A stretch of 64,000 nt of DNA. Origin: Dendrophyllia cribrosa. Taxonomy: Eukaryota; Cnidaria; Anthozoa; Scleractinia; Dendrophylliidae. The stretch spans positions 7,867,558 through 7,931,557 of the forward strand of contig JAJLRJ010000007.1 in assembly GCA_024195265.1 (NCBI GenBank). The letters run 5' to 3'. Below are positions 34,001 to 43,446 of the stretch, piece by piece. The stretch's first letter is position 1. Every line of letters begins with the position of its first letter. The notes under the pieces were generated by a model. It searched no databases and was not told the DNA's origin. It saw only the letters and a program-made list of their open reading frames with translations. The position numbers and the translations under genes were made by a program.

Positions 34001-37000
34001 TCCTAGGAGCAGGTTGCCAGAGTGGCAACAAAGTTTTTATTTTTTCTTAGGGTCCCCTTAACATGTTTAGATAGGTGGTTTGCTTTCATCACAAAATTCC
34101 TACGGGACTTCTTTTAATGACATATGCTCCCTGACTAGTCCTGTGGAAAGATCTCTCCAACATGTATTAGTTGCATATCAAAAGAATCTGCTGACGAGTG
34201 AATTAGTGACGTCACAAGTGGTTGAATTGCCATTCCTCCAATGCGAAGAAAAATCCGGATTTAGCATAATAAGGGTTAAACAACGGATTCAGATTACCGA
34301 AAAGTAAACACGACTGCATATCGCTGAAAATGACCTCCAAAAACACCATTTCTTCGTATGTCACGTGACAAAATAGTCAATGATTCTTGGAGTATTTTGG
34401 CAGCCTTGTCCAAGGGGGGCTAGCTTTATATCCCATCCGCCTAAACCACCTCGGACACCTTATTGAGACTTATATAACGGAGTAACTGGTTAGCTTTCAG
34501 TTGAGGTTGGGGTTAGCAGTTTATATAGTTAAATTTAGGCCTAAACAACCCGAGAAGCTTGGTGGTACTCTGGTGCGGTAGGCTATGAAAGCCTAAGCCT
34601 AAAGTTCAATCCTGAGTGGGGATTTCAAATTTTTTTTTACACTTAAAAATTTATTGAAAATAAAATTCTAAGTGTCTACATTACCCTATATAATTCTCAA
34701 TAAGTGTCCGAGGTGGTTTTGGCGGATGGGATCTAATGCTGACCGTCCAGGGGTTTCTATGTCCACCATTTTGAACGCGGAGAAGACCCTGGGGACGAGG
34801 TTGGTCTGTGGAAAGAAGCTGAAAGAGATAAGTAATAAAAGACCATCGTATGACTACAGGTTCTCTTCACCAACTGGGATCTACAAGATGGCTTTGAGTG
34901 TCAGACTTGGACGAACTGTCAGCAAGGAGCAGTATGCGTTCTTGTACAGGTAGGTACAATCGTAAACTCAGTTAAGCTTCTTGATTGCTAAACCTCGACT
35001 TCTTCAACCATTCGTCGCGCCGGGTTATTTATAATCAAATTAAAGCTGGAGGAGACAGAAGAGGACAAGATCACACTTCAAGAAATATTGTACAAACGGG
35101 GGTGACACCTAAAGGCGTTCGGATGACCCTTCGGCTCGAATAGTCTAAAAAGCTGAAAAACTAAAGACACCTTCAAAATGTTCTGCTCAAAGGCTTTAAT
35201 TTGAATGGTGACACGTTTGGAGTTTATCCACACAAAAAATCTGTATTACATTCAATGCCCGCTGAGCATGGCTTGGTGTCCGCAATTGTTAGAGTCCGTA
35301 ACAGCGGGAGTTAATTTCTTGTCCGCACGAAACTGACAAAAACACCTGCAAAAACCGCAATGTTAACCGTTTAGTTTGTCTTCTTCTCTTCACCAGAAGC
35401 GACAAGGTGACTCTACAGGATAGCTACGTTTTTGATGATGGCGATGAACGCGCAAGAACGGACAAATTTCAACGGGAACCTTTTATCGTGCGATTCAAAG
35501 GGCATCAAACATGTAAGCTAAGTACTATTTAGCCTGCGAACAGGCTCCTGGCTTGGAGGGCGCCGTATGACCCCGCCGTCCGACTGGAAGCCTGTCCGCA
35601 GGCTAAGTACTATTGCTTTGTGCTTATAACGTTCCTAGATAAAATAAGGGAGTGTGTGGACGGCTTGTGTAAACCGCTGTAACCGGCCCTCCTGTAAAGG
35701 TAAGTCTGATCGATCTGTGATGTTAGCTGATGTTTGTAGAGCTGGTGTGCCACCCCCTCAGGAATTCACTGACGTATGCTGGGACAGGTAAAGAGGAACC
35801 CCCCAAAAGTAACTAAATCAACAACAGCAGCAGCAACAACAGAAATAAAACTTTGTTAAAGAACAAATGTTTTCGAGATACTTAAAGATACCAAAACAAA
35901 CAATAACCGGCATTTATTTTAGACATAGATAAGCGGTGATAGCTACAACGGTAGAAATTTTAAAATTAAAAAAATTGTTCAGTCGAACCTCTCCTTACGG
36001 ACACCTCTCTAACACGGACACCTATTAAGGACAGTCTCCTATGTCCCGACAAAATTCTCACATATTTTCTTAAAAAAAAACTCTATAATACGGACCCTCT
36101 CTAATACGGACAACGGACACTAAATCTTGGCCCCAGAGAGCAAATTTAAATAAACTTAACCTCTTTATTACGGATACTCCGGTGATCGGGCGATTACGTT
36201 GTGTATGTTATACAATTTCCTGTTAGTGGTTACAAACAGATATCGAAAGGCGTTTTCAGAATTGTACTTTATATTACTTTTTTACATGCAGCAGCATTGC
36301 CTTGTAGTTCGTTTCGTTTCAAAACAGTGATTCGTATACAGTATGTACCTGAGATGTACAAGTAGTACGCTACTGATAGGCAGTGTCTCATTGCTGTATA
36401 TTACTGCGCCATTCAATAACATGCGGAATTTAAAATTCAAATCTCCACAAACGGTTGCGTTATTCACTGCCGTCAATCATAATTAATACGAAAGCCAACG
36501 GACCATGTAAAAAAGAAACAAACAAAATGGATCGAAATCTACCAATCATAATGCACGGACGTGACCTTTTGAACTCACTGAAGTGAAGATCTGTTTCCTG
36601 AGAGGTAAGCTAAGATGATTGACGGCAGTGTAAGACGCAACCGTTGCTGGTGATTTGAATTTCAGATTCCACGTGTTATTGAAAAGCGCAATAATCAATT
36701 TAGATTCAGTTAAAAGATGAGTGTGGGTCTGTTTTTAGTTACTGAACACTTAAAACTGTCAGTGGAGTCATCATAGTGACCTCTGTAATAGGGACACCTC
36801 AGTCTAACACCGACACTTTGCTCTGTCCCTTCGGTGTCCATATTACAGGTATTAGAGAGGTTCAACTGCAATACTAAAACAACATTTTAAAACCTAACAT
36901 AAACGACAGGCAGCCCGTCACTTTTATATGGGAGTGCCCCTATTCGATTCCTAGCTGCGCCCCTTAGTTTTAACCCTTTAGCTCCCAAGAGTGTCAAATA

Positions 37001-40000
37001 TTAAAATTCAAGAAAAAAACCGAAATTTTATTTCGTGAAATATTGATAAACAAATGGTACCATGCAAAAATACTCACAAAGAGGTTCCATTTGAATGGTC
37101 ACACCATAGGATTTCGTCAACAGACTCAAAAGTTAGAACTACATTACATGTCTCCATAATAGGCCATTTGCACGATGGCGTCATTTGACTACAACTACTA
37201 GAATTCATTTAGTTTTTCCTTTCTTATTTAAATTTTGTAATCCCAGTGCGGTTTAAATAACAATAGCCCTAATTTGCACTACAAAACAAAAAACTGAAGG
37301 ATTCTGGTAGTTGTAGTCATATGACGTCATCGTGCAAATGGCCTATTGGCTCTGGGAGTGAAAGGATTAAACAATTCATTTTCTTGTTTATAAAGATGTG
37401 ACTGAATTTGCTATGGCCGCCATACACACATCACCTTCCGAAGCCGTCTCCGAGATCGACCGACTGGTTGACGTTTATGACGACATCACACGACGATGGA
37501 ATTTGAGAGACGCCATCATCTTAGGTGACTTCAACAGTGGCTGTAGTTACGTCACTAAATCCCGCTGGCCAAAGATAAGGCTTGCCACAGACAGACGATT
37601 TTATTGGCTCTTTTCTAATCACGTGGATACAACCGTAGCAAAGTCTGATTGTCCGTATGATAGGTACGCTGTTGAACAAGGTCGACTAATGAATCACATT
37701 CGAAACGATTAGTTAGATAGAGCGATTTTCAATTGAGTGCGCGTGAGTAATTGGCCCTAGTGATAATTACTTTGGTTTTTCTACACTCGACTGAAAACCG
37801 CTATGTGAAAAACTACGATTATTCGCTTTTCGTCAGTTACGGCTTTGTGGTCCTTGTGGCCACTTAATCTAAATACATAGTCAACATAGAAATCAACATT
37901 GAACGCTTATCTGAGTATGTAACATTATTACTAGTTCCAGGTGTCCGTTTCTTAAAACTCCCGAAGACATTTCGGGCCGCAAGCTACTTTTGAAATTTAG
38001 TTCTAACGAATGGCGTTGAAGTTTTCAGCCCGCATAATATTTTATTGTTGAGCTTTCAAATCAACAAAAGCCGAAAAATCTTTATTGGTCTGCACATAAC
38101 ACAGCCGTGAGCTTTTCAGGGGGCCGTTTCTCGAAAGACCCAGTAATTACCGGGCCCGGAAAGCTGTTTTATTTTCATTGAAGATTGAGGTTTCAAAAGT
38201 TTTGCAGATAATACGATAAAATTATCAGTTAGCAAAACAAAATGGACTGGTTTGTTCGCTAGGACCTGCGCTTTTATTCTTTAGATTTTGATTTCAATAT
38301 TTGGCTTCGGGTCCGAAAAGTTACCGGGAGTTTCGAGAAACTGGCCCCAGGCCCGAAACGTTTTCGGTACTTTCGAGAAACCGCGCACACCAGGCCGGTA
38401 TTGCTTTTCCCACTCGATGGGATCCCAGTCCATCGTGACGTTTTTCTTCAATTACAATCAATGTGGAGCACCCATTCAGGAATCTGAATGTTTAGGAAAC
38501 ACTTGGAATGGCGTTGTACTGTTTCTCAATATCATTTTAGCGCCTTTAATGGAAACTTTGTGAAAGCTTATACAGTTTGATCTTTTCAGTTCTTTTAGCT
38601 GAATATTTCAGCGGCAGAGAATTTTAAGGAAAGGAATCTTATCCCCCGAATTTACCAGCTGTATATCTCCTTTCCGAAAATCCTAGCTGACCTTATTTCG
38701 TACCCATAATCCTAACTGACCTTATTTCGTACCCATAATCCTAACTGACCTTATTTCGTACCCATAACCCTAGCTGACCTTATTTCGTACCCATAATCCT
38801 AGCTGACCTTATTTCGTACCCATAATCCTAACTGACCTTATTTCGTACCCATAATCCTAGCTGACCTTATTTCGTACCCATAATCCTAACTGACCTTATT
38901 TCGTACCCATAATCGTAGCTGACCTTATTTCGTACGCATAATCCTAATCCTAGACCTTAGCATAATCCTAATCCTAGCTGACCTTATTTCGTACGCATAA
39001 TCCTAGCTGACCTTATTTCGTACCCATAATCCTAACTGATCTTATTTCGTATCCATAATCGTAACTGACCTTATTTCGTACCCATAATCCTAACTGACCT
39101 TATTTCGTACCCAGAATATCCTAGCTGACCTTATTTCGTTCGCATAATCCTAGCCGACCTTATTTCGTACCCATAATCCTAACTGACCTTATTTCGTACC
39201 CATAATCCTAACTGACCTTATTTCGTACCCATAATCCTAGCTGACCTTATTTTGTACGCATAATCCTAGCTGACCTTATTTCGTACGCATAATCCTAGCT
39301 GACCTTATTTCGTACGCATAATCCTAGCTGACCTTATTTCGTACCCATAATCCTAACTGATCTTATTTCGTATCCATAATCCTAACTGACCTTATTTCGT
39401 ATCCATAATCCTAACTGACCTTATTTCGTACCCATAATCGTAGCTGACCTTATTTCGTACGCATAATATCCTAGCTGACCTTATTTCGTACGCATAATCC
39501 TAGCTGACCTTATTTCGTACCCATAATCCTGACTGATCTTATTTTGTATCCATAATCCTAACTGACCTTATTTCGTACCCATAATCCTAACTGACCTTAT
39601 TTCGTACTCATAATCCTAGCTGACCTTATTTCGTACCCTAAACGACATTTTTATCCCTCCAAAAACAAAAGGAGTTAAATATATGTTACGAAAGTTTGAG
39701 GCGACATTTTACTTAAGAAAGTTTTGGTTTTTAATCTAATGTATGACGACTTTTTAAGATGACTTTTAAATGCCTTCCGAACAGTTTTCAGTCGAAACGA
39801 TTTGTTGGGTGTTCCTTCTTATTAGCTCGGCTTTCTAACCAAACCTTACATATTGGACATTTGCAAGTGATAAATAATGTGTTCTATTTTGTAGGATGGT
39901 GATTGCTGGTGACAATATCATCAGAGGCATTTTCGCGGACAGTGCTAAGGTGTTTAATTACAAGAAGGCTTATAGCCTCACACAAGAGGAGGTACTATGA

Positions 40001-40803
40001 ACACAATTTCTTCGGATGGATTTACACATTGTAGTTTACCATACTATGAAAGCTCTATATTCGTATAACAGTTAAGCTGCCTTCACACTTTAAACTGAAG
40101 TCTGCAAACTCGTGTTTTCACACTAGAACAACCTCGTCCCCAGGTCCTTCTCCGCTTTCAAAATGGCGGGGTTGAAGACAGCTCCGCCATTTAAAAAGCG
40201 AAGGATAAGGCCCTGGGGAAGACTGGTTGCTTCCGACTCATCCTCGTTCTAAGGCCGCCCAGAGCGCCAAAACTTATGAGCAGCGTGCGGTTTTTTATTC
40301 TTTGAATGTGAAAAAACGTGTGTTCAGATCAAGTCAAATGCGAGTTTACCAACTCAAAAACGCTGGCAAGAATAGAAACAAGTCCTTGTCGCCATCAGTT
40401 AGCATAGAAAAAGGGGTTGAAAGTGCCCAGGCTCTGGCCGCTTAGAGGGCCAGGAGGCTCCACGAGAAGGCGAAGTTATGAGAAGAATGAGGAGAAGGCA
40501 AGTTTAGATCTACCCGACCTCGCGGCTTCGCCACTTATGATTGCTCTCCGGGGACAGAGTGGAAACAGAATGCAAGGCTGTTACTATGGCAATGGGCTGA
40601 TTTATTCAGTGGCCAATATTTCAGCTGAAAAAAATCAGCCTTCCTCGTGGCCAGGCCCACTATCCCCCAGGCCCCTCCCTTGGATCCGCCCTTCTCTTTC
40701 ATCTGGAAGAGGCATCTGACGTAATAGTTAATGTTTTCTATTTTTGTCCAGGCTGAAGATGTGAGTGACCATTGGCCTATCGAGGTACAGCTCAAAGATT
40801 CCA
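31027..40803 (+). CDS. DNASE1: secreted DNase I family endonuclease (gene span, 8 supported coding exons)
   Basis: Secreted Ca2+/Mg2+-dependent endonucleases of this family cut double-stranded DNA (extracellular or dietary DNA clearance; family knowledge). Exons: 31027-31088, 31701-31827, 32714-32802, 34860-34949, 35397-35512, 37396-37663, 39895-39991 and 40752-40803, with phases agreeing throughout (2,0,2,2,1,2,0). The frame opens with a hydrophobic signal peptide and then shows the whole DNase I fold order: MKIASFNVQVFG, IILIQEIRS (metal-binding Glu), RLGRTVSKEQYAFLYR, the catalytic His in AAIHTSP, GDFNSGCSYV, CPYDR, and SDHWPIEV (second catalytic His). The disulfide pair GCSYV/CPYDR is kept; the smaller Cys pair of vertebrate DNase I (in DDG-C-x-x-C) is replaced by DDGDERAR. 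The last exon ends in a donor, so at least one further exon is required; 41773-42256 is the candidate. Confidence 0.93.
31566..31591 (+). repeat. poly-C tract
   Basis: A run of 20 C (31572-31591) is preceded by a shorter C run. It lies in DNase intron 1, close to the words 'gtgaaatctggatccgcca' common at repeat edges. Confidence 0.85.
31701..31827 (+). CDS. DNASE1: DNase I-like exon 2: N terminus of the mature enzyme
   Basis: The acceptor TTTATCTCAG follows a T-rich tract. It encodes MKIASFNVQVFGAKKM, the first strand of the DNase I fold with the active-site Asn (SFNV), up to VLIK|GTATTC in phase 0. Confidence 0.9.
32111..32254. mobile_element. fold-back MITE with AGACCTTATTCATAAATGG ends
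   Basis: The end AGACCTTATTCATAAATGG recurs inverted at 32236-32254, and 'ttcatgctaa' recurs as 'ttagcatgaa' inside. Length is 144 bp, within DNase intron 2. No clear target duplication. Confidence 0.8.
32714..32802 (+). CDS. DNASE1: DNase I-like exon 3: metal-binding Glu motif
   Basis: The acceptor GTTTTCTAG opens VILRYDIILIQEIRS. The Glu of QEIRS aligns with the Mg2+-coordinating active-site Glu of DNase I. It ends ...ELLDSVN plus AG in phase 2. Confidence 0.92.
34430..34732. mobile_element. TIR element (303 bp) enclosing a tRNA-like cassette
   Basis: Inverted ends (ATCCCATCCGCCTAAACCAC, continuing through 'ctcggacac..tattgag') extend about 45 bases. Inside, 34556-34638 has a tRNA-like segment ending in nine T. 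It lies in DNase intron 3, about 130 bp before exon 4. Confidence 0.75.
34556..34638 (+). other. degenerate tRNA-like Pol III cassette with T9 terminator
   Basis: A box A-like region (TTGGTGGTACTCTGG) is followed by a strong anticodon-arm-like hairpin (AGGCT-ATGAA-AGCCT), then a box B-like AGTTCAATCC and nine T. Acceptor and T stems pair poorly. Best read as a tRNA pseudogene or SINE head within the TIR element. Confidence 0.4.
34860..34949 (+). CDS. DNASE1: DNase I-like exon 4
   Basis: The acceptor GACTACAG, though pyrimidine-poor, gives the exact phase (AG+G) and an alignment to DNase I without insertion: LLDSVNRFSSPTGIYKMALS, then RLGRTVSKEQYAFLYR. The open frame extends further upstream, but using it would insert about 20 unaligned residues, so I set the exon start here. 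Confidence 0.85.
35397..35512 (+). CDS. DNASE1: DNase I-like exon 5
   Basis: It encodes SDKVTLQDSYVFDDG then DERARTDKFQREPFIVRF, matching the conserved VDSYYYDDG..F.REPAIVRF region of the family. The two cysteines that form the small disulfide in vertebrate DNase I are absent. Phase is 2 in and 1 out (CAT|GTAAGC). Confidence 0.92.
35980..36868. mobile_element. pogo/Tigger-like non-autonomous TIR element (889 bp) with a nested fold-back
   Basis: The ends CAGTCGAACCTCTC and GAGAGGTTCAACTG are inverted. Subterminal 'cggacacctctctaa' words recall the pogo/Tigger MITE at 45181-45367, but TA is not clean on the flanks. A separate inverted pair at about 36405-36475 and 36615-36690 ('attgacggcagtg', 'gcaaccgtt') forms a fold-back nested inside. 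Confidence 0.65.
36973..37371 (+). repeat. CTCCCAGAG-ended dispersed repeat interrupted by a MITE (copy 4)
   Basis: It begins AACCCTTTAGCTCCCAAGAG and ends CTCTGGGAGTGAAAGGATTA, both ends inverted, with internal blocks as in the other copies. The continuous host sequence is split after 'gtctccata' by the 190-bp MITE at 37158-37347. Other copies read straight through this point. Confidence 0.8.
37158..37347. mobile_element. MITE with AATAGGCCATTTGCACGATG ends (copy 1, nested)
   Basis: Inverted ends of about 65 bases (AATAGGCCATTTGCACGATG, then 'gcgtcattt' / 'tatgacgtcatcg' and a 'tagttgtagtca' complement) surround a short AT-rich core. A nearly identical copy is at 57036-57232, so activity is fairly recent. 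It lies inside copy 4 of the CTCCCAGAG-ended repeat in DNase intron 5. Confidence 0.9.
37396..37663 (+). CDS. DNASE1: DNase I-like exon 6: catalytic core
   Basis: It encodes VTEFAMAAIHTSPSEAVSEI (catalytic His), DVYDDITRRWNLRDAIILGD leading into GDFNSGCSYVTKSRWPKIRL, and TTVAKSDCPYDR. The two cysteines (GCSYV and DCPYD) match the essential structural disulfide of DNase I. Phase is 1 in and 2 out (GATAG|GTACGC). Confidence 0.95.
37726..37803. mobile_element. miniature TIR element, 'atagagc.gttttcaattgag' family
   Basis: The ends ATAGAGCGATTTTCAATTGA and the complementary 'actgaaaaccgctat' enclose a core with 'gtaattactttggttt'-like words shared with 41373-41642 and with the half copy at 50430-50475. 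Confidence 0.7.
38681..39639 (+). repeat. minisatellite, 29-bp unit, about 33 copies
   Basis: The unit (ctaactgaccttatttcgt followed by acccataatc) repeats in register for 959 bp. Variants include g/a at position 5 (agctg/aactg), 'gcata' for 'ccata', and an irregular block at 38937-38975. Flanks at about 38590-38680 and 39640-39700 match, inverted, the single-unit element at 44400-44590, so the array is an expansion inside a dispersed element. It lies in DNase intron 6. Confidence 0.95.
39895..39991 (+). CDS. DNASE1: DNase I-like exon 7
   Basis: The acceptor ATTTTGTAG completes the Arg of CPYDR and encodes MVIAGDNIIRGIFADSAKVF and NYKKAYSLTQEE, matching the RIVVAG...F.AAYGLS region of DNase I. 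Phase is 2 in and 0 out. Confidence 0.92.
40131..40232. mobile_element. short MITE with CAACCTCGTCCCCAGG-type ends
   Basis: 'acctcgtccccaggtccttc' is inverted near 40213-40232 ('aaggccctggggaagac'), and 'ctccgctttcaaaatggcgg' is mirrored by 'ctccgccatttaaaaagcg'. Related half copies lie at about 2520-2582, 34755-34803 and the palindrome at 42950. Confidence 0.6.
40752..40803 (+). CDS. DNASE1: DNase I-like exon 8: C-terminal SDHWP motif
   Basis: The acceptor TTTTGTCCAG opens AEDVSDHWPIEVQLKDS. The His of SDHWP is the second catalytic His. It ends in a perfect donor (A|GTAAGT, phase 1), whereas vertebrate DNase I would stop about here, so another exon must follow. Confidence 0.9.
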
Positions 40804-40961
40804 GTAAGTATCTTAGTTATCTTACTGCTTTTCAAAAATAATTACACCACTCGCTCAGTGCAATGAAGCGGTTCAAACACTGATTTAAAAACAGGTCAAG
40901 GTCATTTTGCTGTTTTGCCTTGCCGTCACTTTTTATGGGAGAACGCCAACCCACCCATCAA

Positions 40962-40988
40962 CCCCCCCCCCCCCCCCCCCCCCCCCCC
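40962..40988 (+). repeat. 27-base poly-C tract
   Basis: An uninterrupted run of 27 C lies in the putative DNase intron 8, followed by 'tccttcccatcc'. Confidence 0.9.
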
Positions 40989-41372
40989 TCCTTCCCATCC
41001 AGTCGGATCACAATAGTTAGTCTGTCTACAGACCGATTTATTTTTAGCCCAGCGCTAGCGAAGCGAACGCGCGCGAGAACGGGCTCGTTCTCGAGCTCCG
41101 CGCTCGGCTCAAAAGGAAAAGTCTGTGAAATAGTCGAAACTTTTCGTAAGCGACCACCTTTCGTTCAACGCTGGCGATTTGAATTTTTCTATTGTTTTTA
41201 ATCTCTGGGGACCGAATTCTCCCATATTTCGATCAGTCACTTCAAACGCAAATTGAATTGTGTGTTACAGTACACGTCTAATAAAATGAAAATTATGTCC
41301 CTTGCATCAAAACTACAATATGATACAATATTTTCTGATACGTGCTTTGTACTTTGATATTGATATAGGTTC

Positions 41373-41642
41373 ATAGAGCAGTTTTCAATTGAGTGTGGTA
41401 AAACCAAAACAAAAGTAATTACTCTGACCAATCACAGCAGTCGTAAACAATCCAATGAACCAATCAGAGCTCGAAGCAATTACATGTCGGCGGCGCCAAG
41501 CGCGGGAAAACGCGTGCGAGCAAGTCACGATTTGTTTTGGTTTTACTTCTGATTGGTCGAGAAAGTGGCGCGAGAAGCGTAGCAATGAAAAACCAAAGCA
41601 ATTGTGCAATTACTTTTTACACCCAATTGAAAACTGCTCTAT
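41373..41642. mobile_element. TIR element, ATAGAGCAGTTTTCAATTGA ends
   Basis: The ends ATAGAGCAGTTTTCAATTGA and TCAATTGAAAACTGCTCTAT are inverted, with subterminal 'gtaaaaccaaaac' and its complement. Length is 270 bp. Related pieces are at 37726-37803, about 42402-42450 and 50430-50475. Confidence 0.8.
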
Positions 41643-41772
41643 GACTCAGAGACAGGTTCATATGATTCAAAGTAAAGACCCCCTGGGTCTGACCTCTTGT
41701 AAGCGCCGACCACCTTGGCTTTGCATTTTGGGCGGTCGTTTACGGTAGGTTCAACTGTATTTAAGCTTTCAG

Positions 41773-42256
41773 AGATGAGGAAGAGTTCTTCTCGGAGTTT
41801 GTCACAGTCACCGACCAGGATAACAACATGCCAAAAGTTTCCAAGTCTCTCATATACTCACTGCGTTCCATTACAAAAAACCCACTGTTCTCACGCGGCT
41901 TCTCGTCCACAACCACATACACAAAAAGTAAAAAAATCGATGAGATTTTCATTTCAAAATCAGTCGATACGGCTGACATGGCGAGAAGTGCTGTTGACAC
42001 CTTTGGCAAGTACTACCCAAGCTTGGTCTCCGCGTCTCAGATAGCCGTGAGCAGACGGCAAATCGCCAGGATAAAAAACTATCAAGAAGTCAACTGCTCT
42101 GCGAAGAAGTCACGGAACGTGGTGTACCAAATGCTGTCGAACAAATGCAGTGGGCTGAATATACCGAGAATCACCGAAGTACAGCTCGTATGTAGTACCT
42201 CGAGTCTTTCGTGTAAAATCAGTATAACAGCGAGTTTGACTTCATTTGGTCTGTAA
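41773..42256 (+). CDS. putative terminal exon of the DNase I-like gene: basic C-terminal extension
   Basis: A 160-codon open frame follows CTTTCAG. Splicing after the second AG of CAGAG joins exon 8 in frame, giving KDSNEEEFFSEF; the first AG gives another frame. The segment is Ser/Lys/Arg-rich with a few Cys and no known domain; part reads SVDTADMARSAVDTFGKYYP. The frame could end at TAA near 42254-42256 or be cut at an internal donor (CTC|GTATGT, about 42188) and continue further on. Because exon 8 ends in a strong donor, some downstream exon must exist, and this is the only long frame nearby on the same strand. A separate small gene is possible. Confidence 0.5.
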
Positions 42257-42949
42257 AGGGACTTTCAGCACCGAGAGAAAATAACCTAATTTTCTCTCGT
42301 CCGGCACTGATTATTTCAAATTTCAATTCGATCCAGAAGCATTGGAAGTAATTTGCACTGAATTTCTTATTTCTTATTTTTTTTATTGATTATTATTACA
42401 GTTATTTTTAATTGAGTGTCCTAAAACCAAAACCGGGATTGAAAGAAATCACCCGAAAGTTGATGTAAGTGGCTGTAAGTATTAGTTGTCAATTTTATTG
42501 TACGCCGTGTCACATCTCATGATATAACGAACTTTTCCTTGTTAGTCAAACCTACATCTTGGAAAAAAGTCGCCACACGTGGCGTAGGCATATCTCGGAA
42601 GCAATGTAAATGCGATAAAATTGTACCATCTATTCGGCCCTTATTTACGCCTAAGCAGGACTGTAGACCCCCATGCCAGACGCTTTTATGTATCCAGTGC
42701 ATTTACTAATTAAATCAACATCATTTTTTACCTCAGTACTCAGACTCTTTTTATTTTCACTGATAACGTCACTTACTTAACGTTAGTCTTGATCAAGCGA
42801 AGCTGATTTATCCTCTCTCACCCGGCGGACGATCGGATTTAGAGATGGAAATAATCGATCAAAACAACTTGATAGAGAAAGCATGCTGTTCCAGAAAAAA
42901 ATTCAGGAGTACCGAACGAATCGTCAGTCGCGACTCGCGAGTGAAAAAG

Positions 42950-43026
42950 CAACCTCGTTCCCAGGGCTTTTCCCTTCGAGAGAGGGGCGGCCTCTCTCGA
43001 AGGGAAAAGCCCTGGGAACGAGGTTG
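42950..43026. mobile_element. near-perfect 77-bp palindrome, CAACCTCGTTCCCAGGG ends
   Basis: Arms of about 36 bases (CAACCTCGTTCCCAGGGCTT, continuing to GAGAGAGG) are mirrored exactly around GGCGG. The same end word appears, less perfectly, around 2520-2582 and 40131-40232. It should extrude as a stable hairpin. Confidence 0.9.
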
Positions 43027-43046
43027 GTGAAAAAGCTGTTGGTAAA

Positions 43047-43407
43047 GCTGCTGTTACACGTAACAATTTTTCCTGCAACTTGTCTCGCAAAAAAAAAAAA
43101 TTGTTGCAGGTTGCACGTACAATGTTACACTTTACAATTATCATAATAATAATAATAATATTATTATTAATAATAATAATACTTGGTACAGTGAAGAAGG
43201 GTATGGTAGAAAACATCAACAGAATATCAGAGAGAGCTACTATGACAGAGATTCAACAGATCTGCATGCTGGGATCTGCACGAATCCTCAGAAAGGTGCT
43301 CAGTGTATGAACAGAATGATTGACTTGAGTGACTGACGCTCTAGGTGCATGGTTTGCGCCCGGCTGATGCACAAAAAGAACACCAGCAAAGACTGTGATA
43401 AAAGAGA

Positions 43408-43446
<39 letters not shown>

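Noticed and set aside
34672..34859. Upstream extension of DNase I-like exon 4
   Set aside because: The frame is open but overlaps a TIR element end and a CTCGTCCCC-type repeat and would insert unaligned residues; the acceptor at 34858-34859 fits phase and family alignment.
41715..42044. 109-codon frame, alternative to the proposed DNase tail
   Set aside because: It would be used if the first AG of CAGAG were the acceptor. It is shorter, very rich in Ser/Thr/His/Gln and looks less coding-like. Kept as an alternative only.
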